Shown piece by piece: positions 41,766 through 50,862 of a stretch of DNA of 64,000 bases (positions are counted from its first letter, which is position 1; each line of letters opens with the position of its first letter). A program made the translations under genes and the position numbers. This stretch comes from Actinomadura hibisca NBRC 15177. GTDB taxonomy: Bacteria; Actinomycetota; Actinomycetes; Streptosporangiales; Streptosporangiaceae. The notes under the pieces were generated by a model, which searched no databases, had not been told where the DNA came from, and saw only the letters and a list, made by a program, of their open reading frames with translations. The stretch is from positions 62,001-126,000 of the forward strand of contig NZ_BCRO01000031.1 of NCBI RefSeq assembly GCF_001552635.1. The letters are read 5' to 3'.

Positions 41766-42761
41766 TTAGGACCGTGCCCGCGGCCGGCGGGCGCGCGTGC
41801 CCATCACGGCCGCGCCGCCCGCGGCCACCGCGGCCAGCCCGGCGATCACCAGCCAGCCCACCGACGACCCGGTGCTGGGCAGCCCGCGGGCCTCGGCGCG
41901 CATGCACTGCGAGCCGCCGGAGACCGGCTGCCCACTGCCGTTGCGCGCGGTGGAACCGGCCGGGCACACGCACCCCGACTGGCTCGGGCTCTGGGACGAA
42001 CCCCGGACCATCCCGTTCGGGCACACGCACGCCGACTGGCCCTGCCCCTGCCCCTGACCCTGGCCGGAACCCCGGACCATGCCGGGCGGGCAGGGCTGCG
42101 GGGCCTGCGGCTCCAGGCGCAGCGGCTGCGCCGAGCGCACGGCGGCGGGCTTCTTCTTGACCTTGGCCCGGTGCGGCTTCTGCGGGGTGTGCCGCTTGCG
42201 CGGGACCGACGCCACGGCGTGGGCGGTGACGCTGGGACGCTTGGGCTTGTCGACGTCCGAGCGCTGCGGGACCGCGGGCCGGGGCCGCGCGACGACCACC
42301 GTGGACAGGGCGCGGGCCCGGCGTCCGGCGTAGTCGAGGACGGCGGCGTTGGTCAGCCGCGAGCCCGGCCGCGCCCGGTCGGACACGGTGGCGGTGACCG
42401 CGACGGTCCGGGAGCCCCGGTAGCGCACGCTGTCCCAGCGGCAGAGGACCCGGGCCCCGGTGACCTTGCAGCCGGGGCCGTTCACCCCCGCCTCCGTCAG
42501 CTCGTCGGGCAGCCGGTCCTCCAGCCGCACCTTGTAGGCGGGGACATCGCCGGTGTTGCGCACCGAGATGGTGTAGACGATCCGATCCCCCGGCAGGGGC
42601 GTCTGGTCGGAGGCGTTCTTGGACACCTGCATCCGCGGGGCGGTCGGTGCGCCGTCGGCGGGCATGGCCGCAGCGGTGGGCGCTGGGACGATGGTCGTCG
42701 TGGCGGCCGCGACCATGAAGGTGGCGGCCACACGACCCTGCGAGCGTCGTATGACGCGCAT
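41766..42761 (-). CDS. LPxTG-anchored surface protein with DUF11 domain and Cys-rich repeats
   Basis: 331 aa. Signal peptide to ~A-A-A-M (33). A DUF11-type domain follows (~40-165; starts M-Q-V-S-K-N-A-S-D-Q-T-P-L-P-G-D, with Y-T-I-S-V-R-N-T-G-D). Next is a basic Lys/Arg/Pro linker. Three short Cys repeats of type C-P-x-G-M-V-R-G-S-x-Q lie near 225-285. The end is L-P-S-T-G, a hydrophobic helix (W-L-V-I-A-G-L-A-A-V-A-A-G-G) and R-A-R-R-P-R-A-R, a complete sorting signal. It should be linked to the wall by a sortase, possibly that of 18443-19075. Confidence 0.85.
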   Translation of the reverse strand: MRVIRRSQGRVAATFMVAAATTTIVPAPTAAAMPADGAPTAPRMQVSKNASDQTPLPGDRIVYTISVRNTGDVPAYKVRLEDRLPDELTEAGVNGPGCKVTGARVLCRWDSVRYRGSRTVAVTATVSDRARPGSRLTNAAVLDYAGRRARALSTVVVARPRPAVPQRSDVDKPKRPSVTAHAVASVPRKRHTPQKPHRAKVKKKPAAVRSAQPLRLEPQAPQPCPPGMVRGSGQGQGQGQGQSACVCPNGMVRGSSQSPSQSGCVCPAGSTARNGSGQPVSGGSQCMRAEARGLPSTGSSVGWLVIAGLAAVAAGGAAVMGTRARRPRARS

Positions 42762-43287
42762 ATTGAAGATCCAATCGTCATGCTCGTGCAGTCGGCGCGG
42801 CGGGGTGCACCGAACACCCCGCCCGCGCCTGTCGTCATCTGACGGCTACTCTGCGTAAGCATGCTGCGCTGTGACGCGGGGGGCAAACAGGCGCGCACAA
42901 CGGATCGGGTCTCGCTCGGGAAAAGCATCTGGAGGCCGTGTTCGCCCTGCTGGGCAGGGTTTCAAAGACGATCTTCGGATGGTGGTCGCGAAAGAGACAG
43001 CGGAATGGTGCCGCTTTTGTCGTCACTGACGGTCACGAGTTGTCTTGGGTGCCTTTCGCCGTGATGTGCTGCTCGGCGACTTCCGGGACGCCGGAGAGGC
43101 GGGGGAGGGGCGGGACGGCAGGAGGCGCCCGGTACACCTCGGAAGCGGAGGAGAGCTGCATAAGCAGGATGAAGTGTCCACAATTCTACTACCTTGTGAA
43201 TAGGCTTCGTCACTATCGGTGATTGGCGGAGGGGTCCAGGGGGTACTGCACCCTTGTCAGCAACCGGCATCTCTGGACGGTGAGATC
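42762..43287. promoter_or_regulatory. Divergent intergenic region
   Basis: About 520 bp without a convincing gene. It lies between the LPxTG gene and the small membrane protein gene. Promoters are expected but no clear motif is recognised. Confidence 0.35.
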
Positions 43288-43734
43288 GTGACGAAGCCGT
43301 TGAAGGTCGAATACCGGCCGGCCACGGACATCAAAGATCGGTACATCAGCGCAGAGGCCAAGATGTGGCACAACATCTTGCTGGTGCTGGCGCTGATCGG
43401 CGTAGTCGTTCTGATCGCCAACCTGGCCGCGGACTTCATGCCGATGCGGGGCGCGGTCTTCCTCTACACCGCCGTGGTGTTCCTGTTCGTGGTCCTCATG
43501 TTCAACCACACCTGGGGCCGCCTCGAACGACTCATCCGGGACCAGGAGAAGCTGGTCTCGATGTACATCACCGCGATGGGCCAGCACGAGCCGGGCGGGA
43601 ACCCGCCGGCGCCCGCCTACCCGCCCGCGCCGCCCGAGCAGCCCCCGGCGCAGCCCGCCGGACAGGCCCCGCCGCCACCGCAGCCGGCGACCCAGGAAGG
43701 GCCGCCCGCCCAGGCGCCGCCGTCCGGGTACTGA
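43288..43734 (+). CDS. Small two-helix membrane protein with Pro-rich tail
   Basis: 148 aa from the GTG at 43288. Two membrane helices (~29-50, L-L-V-L-A-L-I-G-V-V-V-L-I; and ~58-75, V-F-L-Y-T-A-V-V-F-L-F-V-V-L-M) are followed by a short amphipathic stretch (R-L-E-R-L-I-R-D-Q-E-K-L-V). A C-terminal tail of about 45 residues is nearly all Pro, Ala, Gln and Gly. No named family recognised. The upstream extension to 43219 lacks a start signal. Confidence 0.6.
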   Translation: MTKPLKVEYRPATDIKDRYISAEAKMWHNILLVLALIGVVVLIANLAADFMPMRGAVFLYTAVVFLFVVLMFNHTWGRLERLIRDQEKLVSMYITAMGQHEPGGNPPAPAYPPAPPEQPPAQPAGQAPPPPQPATQEGPPAQAPPSGY

Positions 43735-43755
43735 GAACGGCGGCAATACGTGGTC

Positions 43756-43799
43756 AACGGTCATGGCCCCGGGACTCCGGTCTCGGGGCCATGACCGTT
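43756..43799 (+). terminator. 15-bp perfect hairpin
   Basis: AACGGTCATGGCCCC / GGGGCCATGACCGTT with a 14-nt loop, 21 bp after the stop. The remaining ~290 bp to the lipase gene hold no visible gene. Confidence 0.7.
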
Positions 43800-44087
43800 C
43801 ATTGCCGTTCACGGGAATCCCGAAATCCATCGCCCAGCGGGTGATCTACCCGTGGAAATGCACTTTCGCAAACGAGCGGACATATGCGCCAAGCCTCCAC
43901 CTGTGACGCCAGGATAGCGGGGCATGCGCTCTTTGACCGTTTCGCCTCGGCGGTGACCCGGCATAACTCGTGGAGGGCATGGGTATCGCATTCTTGGATT
44001 GCCCGGAGTGGTTTCACCGTCGACAGGACGAAATCACGACCACCCGCCTTCCTGTCCGGTGCGGAAAACCCTAACGAGGAATGAAAC

Positions 44088-44828
44088 ATGGCCCGTTCTC
44101 TTGTCCGGCTTTCGGTCGCCGCGGTCGCGGCCGTAGCGGTGTTCGGCGCGACGGCACCTTCTTCGGGGGCCGCCGGTGGGCGGGGCCCCGGCGCTAAAGC
44201 CGATGCCAACCCCGTCCTGGTGGTCGGGGGCTTCCACGCGGAGCAGGCCAAGCTGGACAGCCTGGTGGCCTATCTGAAGGACCAGGGTTTCCACGCGGAG
44301 TCGATGCAGCTTCGCGGCACGCCGGCGGGAACGGCCGCCATTTCCGAATCGGCCCAGGCCGTGGCCCAGAAGGCCGCGTCGATGCGCGCCCGGCAGGGCG
44401 CATCACGCGTCGATGTGGTCGGACACTCCATGGGCGGGCTGGCCCAGCGCCATTACGTCAAGTTCCTCGGCGGGGCGGCGCAGACCGGCACCTACGTCAG
44501 TGTCGGCACTCCCGAGCAGGGGGACTGGCTCGGCCTGCTGTGCGCCACGAGTCACCAGGGGTGCCGCGACCTGGTGCCGGGCTCCGCCTTCATTCGGCGG
44601 CTCAACGCTCCGCCGCCCATCCCGCCGGGGTTGCCGGCCTATCACCTCTACAGCGAGCAGGGGACCGGCGAGAAGAAGCCACTGCCCGGCGCGGTCAACG
44701 CCAGCGTCCAGAGCTTCTGCCCCGGCCGGAGGGTCGAGCACGCCGACGAGCCCGCCGACAAGGCGATGCAGGGTCTCATCGCCGCGGCCCTGAAGCGGCG
44801 TCCGCTGGCCACCGACTGCTCCGGATGA
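44088..44828 (+). CDS. Secreted lipase/esterase (class 2 lipase-like alpha/beta hydrolase)
   Basis: 246 aa. Signal peptide to ~Ala29. N-P-V-L-V-V-G-G-F starts the hydrolase fold (oxyanion region), V-G-H-S-M-G-G (111-117) is the nucleophile elbow with Ser114, and V-G-T-P-E-Q-G-D (~138-145) is typical of the LipA/EstB class-2 group. Three Cys in the second half may be paired. Extracellular hydrolysis of lipid esters is likely. The catalytic His is probably in V-E-H-A-D near 220. Confidence 0.83.
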   Translation: MARSLVRLSVAAVAAVAVFGATAPSSGAAGGRGPGAKADANPVLVVGGFHAEQAKLDSLVAYLKDQGFHAESMQLRGTPAGTAAISESAQAVAQKAASMRARQGASRVDVVGHSMGGLAQRHYVKFLGGAAQTGTYVSVGTPEQGDWLGLLCATSHQGCRDLVPGSAFIRRLNAPPPIPPGLPAYHLYSEQGTGEKKPLPGAVNASVQSFCPGRRVEHADEPADKAMQGLIAAALKRRPLATDCSG

Positions 44829-45149
44829 ACCGCTGGGACGGGCTCGGCGGAGGCCCGTCAACGGTGTGGAGCGCCTTTGGCGTGCCCTTTGCGGGCCACC
44901 GGCCTGCCGGGCCGCCATCAAAGCCGTCCCGAAGAGAGCTTTTCGCTTGCCGAACGCGCACTCTCATTGTCAATCAAAATAACTCAGTCGATTTCCGGGT
45001 GCGTGAAGTGTTCTGCCGGTCGGACAAACGCCCGGCGCGAAGTCGGAAATGCCGCACTGTTGCTCAATGGAATGTCCTGACTGCTTAGCCGGGCAATAAA
45101 TAAACGGCCAAGTCGGCGTGTCAGTCTTGCCGTCGGGTAGGCGAAAGGC
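44829..45149. other. Gap before the NlpC/P60 gene
   Basis: About 320 bp, no gene. It has an AT-richer segment (44968-44990, TCAATCAAAATAAC) likely to be promoter DNA. Confidence 0.35.
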
Positions 45150-45896
45150 ATGAGCGATGACAGATCAGTTTTTGCTCCGCATGCCAAACGTGTCCTGCGT
45201 CCCGCGGGTCGGGCGTGCGTTTCGTTTCTGATGGTGAGCGGACTCACCTGCGCCCTGGCGAATTCGGGGGAGGCCGCCGACTCGCCGGGATTCAGGAATT
45301 CCAGCCGCCACCTCACCCGAGCACAACAGAAATCGGCCAAGGCCTACCTGGCCTACCAGGCGCGCGAAGCGCAGCAGAAGCGCCGCGCGAAAACAGCGGT
45401 CAAGTACGCGCTCGGACAGCGCGGCAAGCCCTACCGGTGGAGTGCGACCGGCCCCAACGCGTTCGACTGCTCGGGCCTGGCGATGATGGCCTGGCGGAAG
45501 GCCGGTGTGCGGCTGCCCCGCGTCACCCACGCGCAGTACCGGGCCGTCCGCCGGAAGGTCGGCATCAAGAAGTTGCGGCCGGGCGACCTCGTCTTCTTCA
45601 GGGGGAAGGGGCACGTGGGGCTCTATATCGGCGGCCGCAACTTCGTCCACGCCCCGCGGCAGGGGACCACCGTCCGCGTCGACTCGCTCAGCGGGTCCCG
45701 GAAGCGGTCCTTCTCCGGCGCCGTGCGGCCCGCGGCGCCTCCTGCCCGCGTCTGGCCCACGACGATCCAGAAGCTGGCACGCCAGGAAGGCCGCGCGGCC
45801 CCGGCCAAGCCCGCCGAGCCCGAGAGGCCGAGCAGCGACCCGCAGCCATCCGCCGGCGAGCTGGAGCCAGAACTCCTGCCGGGGCCCGGAGAGTGA
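45150..45896 (+). CDS. Exported NlpC/P60 cell-wall hydrolase
   Basis: 248 aa. A signal-like helix (~20-42) is followed by a short helical region and the NlpC/P60 domain from ~80. Y-A-L-G-Q-R-G-K-P-Y-R-W precedes F-D-C-S-G-L (Cys107). R-P-G-D-L-V-F-F and G-H-V-G-L-Y-I-G contain His155, and F-V-H-A-P has His167, the third polar residue. It cuts peptide stems of peptidoglycan. The C-terminal ~50 residues are Pro/Glu-rich. Confidence 0.88.
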   Translation: MSDDRSVFAPHAKRVLRPAGRACVSFLMVSGLTCALANSGEAADSPGFRNSSRHLTRAQQKSAKAYLAYQAREAQQKRRAKTAVKYALGQRGKPYRWSATGPNAFDCSGLAMMAWRKAGVRLPRVTHAQYRAVRRKVGIKKLRPGDLVFFRGKGHVGLYIGGRNFVHAPRQGTTVRVDSLSGSRKRSFSGAVRPAAPPARVWPTTIQKLARQEGRAAPAKPAEPERPSSDPQPSAGELEPELLPGPGE

Positions 45897-45959
45897 ACTC
45901 ACCCAGCGAACCGTCCGCGACATAACCCGAGACGACAGGGAAGAGATCCAACCGCGCAA

Positions 45960-45994
45960 GGCCCGGTGCGTGCTGCCGCAGCACGCACCGGGCC
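45960..45994. terminator. 16-bp perfect hairpin between convergent genes
   Basis: GGCCCGGTGCGTGCTG-ccg-CAGCACGCACCGGGCC. Confidence 0.75.
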
Positions 45995-46021
45995 ACACGC
46001 GCGTCAATGCCAGCTCTACAG

Positions 46022-47383
46022 TCAGTCCGGCAGGCCGACTCCCAGCTCGGCCTCCGCGTCCTCGGGAACGTTCCGGGCCAGCGCGGCGAGCGTCGCCAGC
46101 GCCGTCGCCAGGGTGTCGATCGGCGGCGCGGACAGGGCGAGGCGGACGGCGTTGGGCGCGTGGGCGAGGACGATGGTGAAGGCCGCGCCCGGCGTGACGG
46201 CGATGCCGCGACGCGCGGCGGCCGCGACGAAGGTGTCGGCCCGCCAGGGATCGGGCAGCCGCCACCAGCAGTGGAAGGCCCGCGGATCCGACTCGATGGC
46301 GAAACCTTCCAGATGCTCGCGCACGAGCCGCTGGCGCGCCGCCGCGTCCCGGCGCTTGATGTCCTGGAGGGTCGTGACCGTGCCGTCGGTCAGCCAGCGC
46401 GTCGCGGCCTCGACGGCGAAGCGCGGCGCCGTCCAACCGCCCGAACGCAGCGCCGACGCGACGCGCCCCCCAAGCGCCTCCGGCACCACCGCAAAACCGA
46501 CGGTGAGCCCCGGAGCCACCCGCTTCGACAGGCTGTCCACCACGACGACGCGCTCCGGCGCGAACGCGGCCAGCGGCGGGAGATCTTCGCGGAGGAAACC
46601 GTAGATGGCGTCCTCGACGGCGTAGATGTCGCACTCGCGCAGCACTTCGGCGATCTCCGCGCGCCGCTGCTCGGTCATCGTGCGCCCGAGCGGGTTGTGC
46701 AACGTCGGCTGGAGGTAGACGGCGCGCAGCGGCCCGGCCGACCGGACGGCCTCCGGCAGCACGCCGTACTCGTCCATGGCGAGCGGGACCAGCGTGATGC
46801 CAAGACGTGCGGCGATGCCCTTGACCACCGGATAGGTCAGCTCCTCCACACCGACCCGCTCACCGGCCGGAGCCAAAGCGGCCAGCGCGGCGGCGATCGC
46901 CTGCCGCCCATTACCGGCGACGAGCAGGCGTCCAGGATCGGGGGACCACTCCGCCCGGGACCACAGCGCGGCCGCCGCCTCGCGAAGCGCCGGCGTGCCC
47001 GCCGCACCCAACGGAGTCAGCGCACTTCCCAGCACGTCGGGACGGAGCAGACCGCCAAGACTGTCGGCGAGCAGAACGGGCAGCTCTTCCGGCACGGAGA
47101 AGGTCATCTCCAGATCCACACGAGCACGCGTCGGCTCCGCAAGCGCGGGCTCACCCGACGGCGCGGCGGCACGTATGAAGGTGCCACGCCCCACCTCCCC
47201 AACAGCAAGCCCCCGACGGATTAACTCGCCGTACACGCGCGCCGCCGTAGAGCCGGCGATGCCGTGCCTACGGGCGAACTGCCGCTGAGGCGGCAGACGG
47301 TCGCCGGGCCGGAGTTCCCCAGCGGCGATCCGGGCCGCCAGCACGTCAGCGATCCGCCGATAGTCGTCCACGCCATCCCCCAT
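46022..47383 (-). CDS. MocR-type regulator (GntR HTH + aminotransferase-like domain)
   Basis: 453 aa. GntR winged helix at ~5-70 (L-R-P-G-D-R-L-P-P-Q-R-Q-F-A, S-T-A-A-R-V-Y, R-G-T-F-I). The aminotransferase fold I-like domain includes H-N-P-L-G, V-E-D-A-I-Y and S-L-S-K-R with Lys287 as the PLP Schiff-base residue. MocR proteins sense PLP or amino compounds and usually control the divergent gene. Here that is the hydrolase-SDR pair, and direct repeats overlap its own start codon, which suggests autoregulation. Confidence 0.9.
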   Translation of the reverse strand: MGDGVDDYRRIADVLAARIAAGELRPGDRLPPQRQFARRHGIAGSTAARVYGELIRRGLAVGEVGRGTFIRAAAPSGEPALAEPTRARVDLEMTFSVPEELPVLLADSLGGLLRPDVLGSALTPLGAAGTPALREAAAALWSRAEWSPDPGRLLVAGNGRQAIAAALAALAPAGERVGVEELTYPVVKGIAARLGITLVPLAMDEYGVLPEAVRSAGPLRAVYLQPTLHNPLGRTMTEQRRAEIAEVLRECDIYAVEDAIYGFLREDLPPLAAFAPERVVVVDSLSKRVAPGLTVGFAVVPEALGGRVASALRSGGWTAPRFAVEAATRWLTDGTVTTLQDIKRRDAAARQRLVREHLEGFAIESDPRAFHCWWRLPDPWRADTFVAAAARRGIAVTPGAAFTIVLAHAPNAVRLALSAPPIDTLATALATLAALARNVPEDAEAELGVGLPD

Positions 47384-47416
47384 ATTGCACCGAGCGCAAT
47401 TTGCCTATTGCACCGA
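47383..47416. promoter_or_regulatory. MocR operator: two direct repeats in the divergent promoter
   Basis: TATTGCACCGA at 47383-47393 and again at 47406-47416, spaced 23 bp start to start. The first is also part of an inverted repeat ATTGC-N7-GCAAT (47384-47400). It overlaps the MocR start and lies 57 bp upstream of the hydrolase. MocR/GntR proteins commonly bind paired direct repeats. Confidence 0.65.
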
Positions 47417-47473
47417 CATATTTGCCCCAATAGCATCGAGCCGTCAAGCCTCATCCCAAAGGAGACGTTCGAC

Positions 47474-48271
47474 GTGAGCACCTTCGTCAAGGGACCGGTC
47501 TCCATCGACTACGACGACCACGGCAGCACCACCCCGCCCCTGGTCCTCGTCCACGGCCACCCCTTCGACCGGTCGATGTGGGCACCCCAACTTGAGACCG
47601 ACCGCCGGGTGATCACCCCGGACCTGCGCGGCTACGGCCGCAGCACCGTCGTCCCGGGCAAGACCACCCTCCAGACCTTCGCCCAGGACCTCGCTGACCT
47701 GCTCGACCACCTGGCCATCGGGGAAATCGTCCTCGGCGGACTCTCGATGGGCGGCCAGATCGTCATGGAGTTCCACCGCCAGTTCCCCGAGCGCCTGCGC
47801 GGCCTGATCCTCGCCGACACGGCCCCGCAGGCAGAAACAGAAGACGGCAGGAAGGCTCGCAACACCATGGCCGACCGCCTAATCCAAGAGGGGATGGACG
47901 GCTACGCCAACGAGGTCCTCCCCAAGATGGTGGCCCCCGCCAACATCGAGCGCTTCCCAGAGGTAGCCGAGCACGTCCTCAACATGATGCGCTCAACGCC
48001 ACCGGAAGGCGCAGCCGCCGCACTACGAGGCCGCGCCGAACGCCCCGACTACGTCGAGTCGTTGTCCCATGTCCAGGTGCCCACGCTGATCGTCGTGGGC
48101 AGCGACGACGAGTTCACCCCGATCAGTGATGCACAGCTAATGCACGAAACGATCCCGAACTCGACACTCGTCATCATCGACGACACCGCACACATGCCCA
48201 ACCTGGAACGCCCGGCCGAGTTCAACAAGGCCCTGAACACCTTCCTAGACTCGATCCCCGAAAAGCGGTGA
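47474..48271 (+). CDS. Alpha/beta hydrolase
   Basis: 265 aa from GTG 47474 with GGAGA 9 nt upstream. L-V-H-G-H-P-F-D (oxyanion HG motif), G-L-S-M-G-G (nucleophile Ser), G-S-D-D-E-F-T-P (acid Asp) and D-D-T-A-H-M-P (catalytic His) are all in place. Resembles 3-oxoadipate enol-lactonase/chloroperoxidase-like hydrolases. Its stop overlaps the next gene (GTGA). Controlled probably by the divergent MocR. Substrate unknown. Confidence 0.87.
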   Translation: MSTFVKGPVSIDYDDHGSTTPPLVLVHGHPFDRSMWAPQLETDRRVITPDLRGYGRSTVVPGKTTLQTFAQDLADLLDHLAIGEIVLGGLSMGGQIVMEFHRQFPERLRGLILADTAPQAETEDGRKARNTMADRLIQEGMDGYANEVLPKMVAPANIERFPEVAEHVLNMMRSTPPEGAAAALRGRAERPDYVESLSHVQVPTLIVVGSDDEFTPISDAQLMHETIPNSTLVIIDDTAHMPNLERPAEFNKALNTFLDSIPEKR

Positions 48272-49035
48272 CCCCCATGCCCAAGACAGCCTTCGTAACC
48301 GGCGCGAGCGCGGGCTTCGGCGCCGAAATCACCCGCCGCCTAGCAACCGAGGGCACCCGCGTCGTAGCGTCAGCACGCAGAGCAGACCTCCTAGCCAACC
48401 TGGCAGCCGACCACCCAGACCGCGTCCACCCCCTAGAACTGGACGTGCGAGACAAAACAGCAGTCGAACAGGCAATCGCCACCCTGCCCCCCGAGTTCGC
48501 AGACATCGACATCCTGGTGAACAACGCGGGCCTAGCCAAAGGCCTGGGCCCCGCGCAGGAAGCCGACCTGGACGACTGGGACCAGATGCTCGACACGAAC
48601 TGCCGGGGCCTCATGTACTGCACGAGAGCGATCCTGCCCGGAATGGTGGAACGCGGCCGAGGCCACGTAATCAACCTGGGCTCAGTAGCAGGCACGTACC
48701 CCTACCCGGGCGGCAACGTCTACGGTGCGACGAAGGCGTTCGTGCACCAGTTCAGCCAGAACCTGCGCAGCGACCTACACGGCACAGGCATCCGCGTGAC
48801 CTGCATCGAACCGGGCATGTGCGGCGACACAGAGTTCTCAACGGTGCGCTTCGGCGGAGACCAAGACCGAGCACAAGCGGTCTACAAAGGAATGCAGCCC
48901 CTGACCCCAACGGACATAGCGGAAGCAGTGTCGTGGGCGGCATCACAACCGGCCCACGTGAACATCAACGTGATCGAGCTGATGCCGACCGCACAGAGCT
49001 TCGCACCGTTCCAGATACACCGAACCGAACCCTGA
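48268..49035 (+). CDS. YdfG-like short-chain dehydrogenase
   Basis: 255 aa from GTG 48268 (GTGA overlap with the hydrolase); ATG 48277 is also possible. T-G-A-S-A-G-F-G glycine motif, N-N-A-G, N-L-G-S-V-A-G with catalytic Ser, and V-Y-G-A-T-K with Tyr/Lys. The region C-I-E-P-G-M-C-G-D-T-E-F-S-x-V-R-F is typical of the YdfG group, NADP-dependent 3-hydroxy acid/serine dehydrogenases. Works with the upstream hydrolase in one operon. The codons use more A-ending triplets than neighbouring genes. Confidence 0.87.
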   Translation: MTPMPKTAFVTGASAGFGAEITRRLATEGTRVVASARRADLLANLAADHPDRVHPLELDVRDKTAVEQAIATLPPEFADIDILVNNAGLAKGLGPAQEADLDDWDQMLDTNCRGLMYCTRAILPGMVERGRGHVINLGSVAGTYPYPGGNVYGATKAFVHQFSQNLRSDLHGTGIRVTCIEPGMCGDTEFSTVRFGGDQDRAQAVYKGMQPLTPTDIAEAVSWAASQPAHVNINVIELMPTAQSFAPFQIHRTEP

Positions 49036-49225
49036 CAGAAGAACACTCCACCTCAATCACCGCACAACGAGAACAAGACGAGCGCAGATCGGTGGCCCGA
49101 AGCAGGGAACCGGTGGCGCAGCAGGCGTCCAAAGCATTCAAGCGATACAAACAACCGCGACGACATCTCCGTAGGGACATGAGACCCAGCGCACCTACCC
49201 TGCCCGCCGACGTGCCGCACGCATG

Positions 49226-49723
49226 TCAGTTCCTGGAAGCCTTCGGCGAAGCGCTCGACGTCGCAGCACCGATGGGCCTGTCCCACAGCACCTGAACTTC
49301 TCCGGGATCGTCCCGATCGACCAGACACGCGTAGTGCGCATCACCCGCATCGATGCGCGCTTTGGCGTCAACGCCGAGCTCCGAGGTGCTCTCGGCCGAG
49401 TAGCGGGACTTGCCAGGCATCTGGACGGTCAGCCGTAGGTGGTACACCGATCTGCGGTTGACCGTGCCGGCCTCTTCCCGGCTGAGAACATCGGCGACGC
49501 AGCCCACACCGTCAGCCTCATCAACAGAGGTGATATCGAGGTCACCCTCCACGTTGAAGAGGAGGACGGCGAACGCAACCATGCCCAGGGCCATAGTTGT
49601 GAGACATCCTCCAGGAACCGCCAAGGACTTGTCCCGCATCTGGATCGCCTCACGCACCAGAACGAAGCTCGCGATCGCGGCAATGACCGCAAACAGCCCC
49701 GCAATGGCAGCACCGATGTACAT
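49226..49723 (-). CDS. Membrane protein, DUF3592-like
   Basis: 165 aa. Two hydrophobic helices (4-24 and ~40-60) are followed by a ~100-residue soluble domain with Y-H-L-R-L-T-V-Q-M-P and Y-A-C-L-V-D-R-D-D-P-G-E-V-Q-V-L-W, strands typical of small DUF3592-type proteins. Convergent with the SDR gene. Function unknown. Confidence 0.6.
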   Translation of the reverse strand: MYIGAAIAGLFAVIAAIASFVLVREAIQMRDKSLAVPGGCLTTMALGMVAFAVLLFNVEGDLDITSVDEADGVGCVADVLSREEAGTVNRRSVYHLRLTVQMPGKSRYSAESTSELGVDAKARIDAGDAHYACLVDRDDPGEVQVLWDRPIGAATSSASPKASRN

Positions 49724-49774
49724 CCCCGAAATCTAGCGCAAGTCGATCTTCGCGCCGCGAGCCGCCAAGACCAC

Positions 49775-50095
49775 TCAGCATGTACACCCAGGGAACCTGG
49801 CTCTGCCCAGCAGACCTACGCCGGAGACAGAAGACGCAGGCCGTCCCTCAGCGAGGCGTTTGTCTAGCTCATCAGCCCCCTTGAGAAGGGCCGCACCCAT
49901 GAGGGTTGGAGTCAGTGAGGCAATTAGGCCCGACCGTCCGTGGTCCGCGTGGTGCTTTGTCGGCGCCCACTCCAGATCATGCTTGCGGCGTGACTCCAAA
50001 CGTTCCTTGACGAAGCTGCTCTCATCGTGCTCGAGTTCTGCGCCGTGTGGTGCCCCGGGTGGGGGGCCACCAGCATGGGGAACGCCACACGTCAT
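49775..50095 (-). CDS. Hypothetical small protein (tentative)
   Basis: 106 aa. The middle is protein-like, with charged helices (S-F-V-K-E-R-L-E-S-R-R-K-H-D-L-E-W) and a hydrophobic segment (L-T-P-T-L-M-G-A-A-L-L). The ends are poor and no clear ribosome site is seen. The true start may be internal. Confidence 0.3.
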   Translation of the reverse strand: MTCGVPHAGGPPPGAPHGAELEHDESSFVKERLESRRKHDLEWAPTKHHADHGRSGLIASLTPTLMGAALLKGADELDKRLAEGRPASSVSGVGLLGRARFPGCTC

Positions 50096-50289
50096 GGGAT
50101 CCAGATGATCAACTAGTGATCGACCGGGCCTTCATGCTGAACGTTGCTCACCGTGACAGGGCTGGAGTTGGCGATGGTGTCCCGCCGAGTGGTGTAGCAG
50201 CGATCATGCGGCGGCTCTCGCTCATGAGGGTCCTATCGAGCGGCCACCGGACCGTCACAGGCACCGGAGAGATCGTCATCCTCCTGCGT

Positions 50290-50569
50290 GCCTGGTTCGT
50301 CTCTGACTGTGTAGAGAGCTTCAATAGTGGGACTTACCGGGTATGTGCAGGGGGTGCGGATGAGGATCCCGGCGATCAGGGCGGGTCTGTGCTGGATGTG
50401 TTTCAGTCGGGTCCTGATCAGGTCGGTGAGCTGGTCGATCGTGTGCTTTGCGAGGTTGGCCAACGAGGTCTTCAGGTGGGCCAGACGCCCTTGACGGGGT
50501 TGGTTCGGGGGCGTAGGGCGGTAGGGAGAAGACGGTCAGCCGGTCGCGGGCGTCGATGTAGTGGCGCAT
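50290..50569 (-). pseudogene. IS630-family transposase, C-terminal relic with frameshifts
   Basis: One frame gives R-H-Y-I-D-A-R-D and V-F-S-L-P-P-Y-A-P-E, the conserved end of IS630-type transposases. The next piece (N-P-V-K-G-V-W) is in a second frame, and N-L-A-K-H-T-I-D-Q-L-T, then H-R-P-A-L-I-A-G, in a third. Only the C-terminal part remains and it is shifted at least twice, so it is dead. It ends against the fragment of an XRE/TPR regulator gene. Confidence 0.75.
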
Positions 50570-50574
50570 CTTGC

Positions 50575-50862
50575 ATGGCCGCCCTGGCCGGGAGACGACA
50601 TGACGAGGTTTGGGAGATCGTGGGGTCCATGGTCGGACTGCTCAAACCGCTGAGCGCACGAGAACCGCAAGCCCTGTCGCTGTGCGGCAGCCTGTACCTG
50701 TTCGGAGCGATCGCGCACGCCCGGACCAAACGATCAGCGGACGCCTGGCGCATGTGGGATCAGGCAGACGAGGTGTCGAGGCTGCTGCGGAGCATCGCCA
50801 CGCTGGACGATCAGGATCGCATCCGACCGATCGGCGTCCCGGTCGTGGAGGAATTTGCGTGA
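50575..50862 (+). pseudogene. C-terminal fragment of an XRE/TPR-type regulator
   Basis: About 95 codons: W-E-I-V-G-S-M-V, L-L-K-P-L-S-A-R-E-P-Q-A-L-S-L, G-A-I-A-H-A-R-T, then A-W-R-M-W-D-Q-A-D-E. This matches the TPR-like C-terminal half of actinomycete helix-turn-helix regulators. The DNA-binding N-terminus is missing and IS630 debris lies directly upstream, so the insertion probably removed it. No further gene is seen from here to 51041. Confidence 0.55.
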
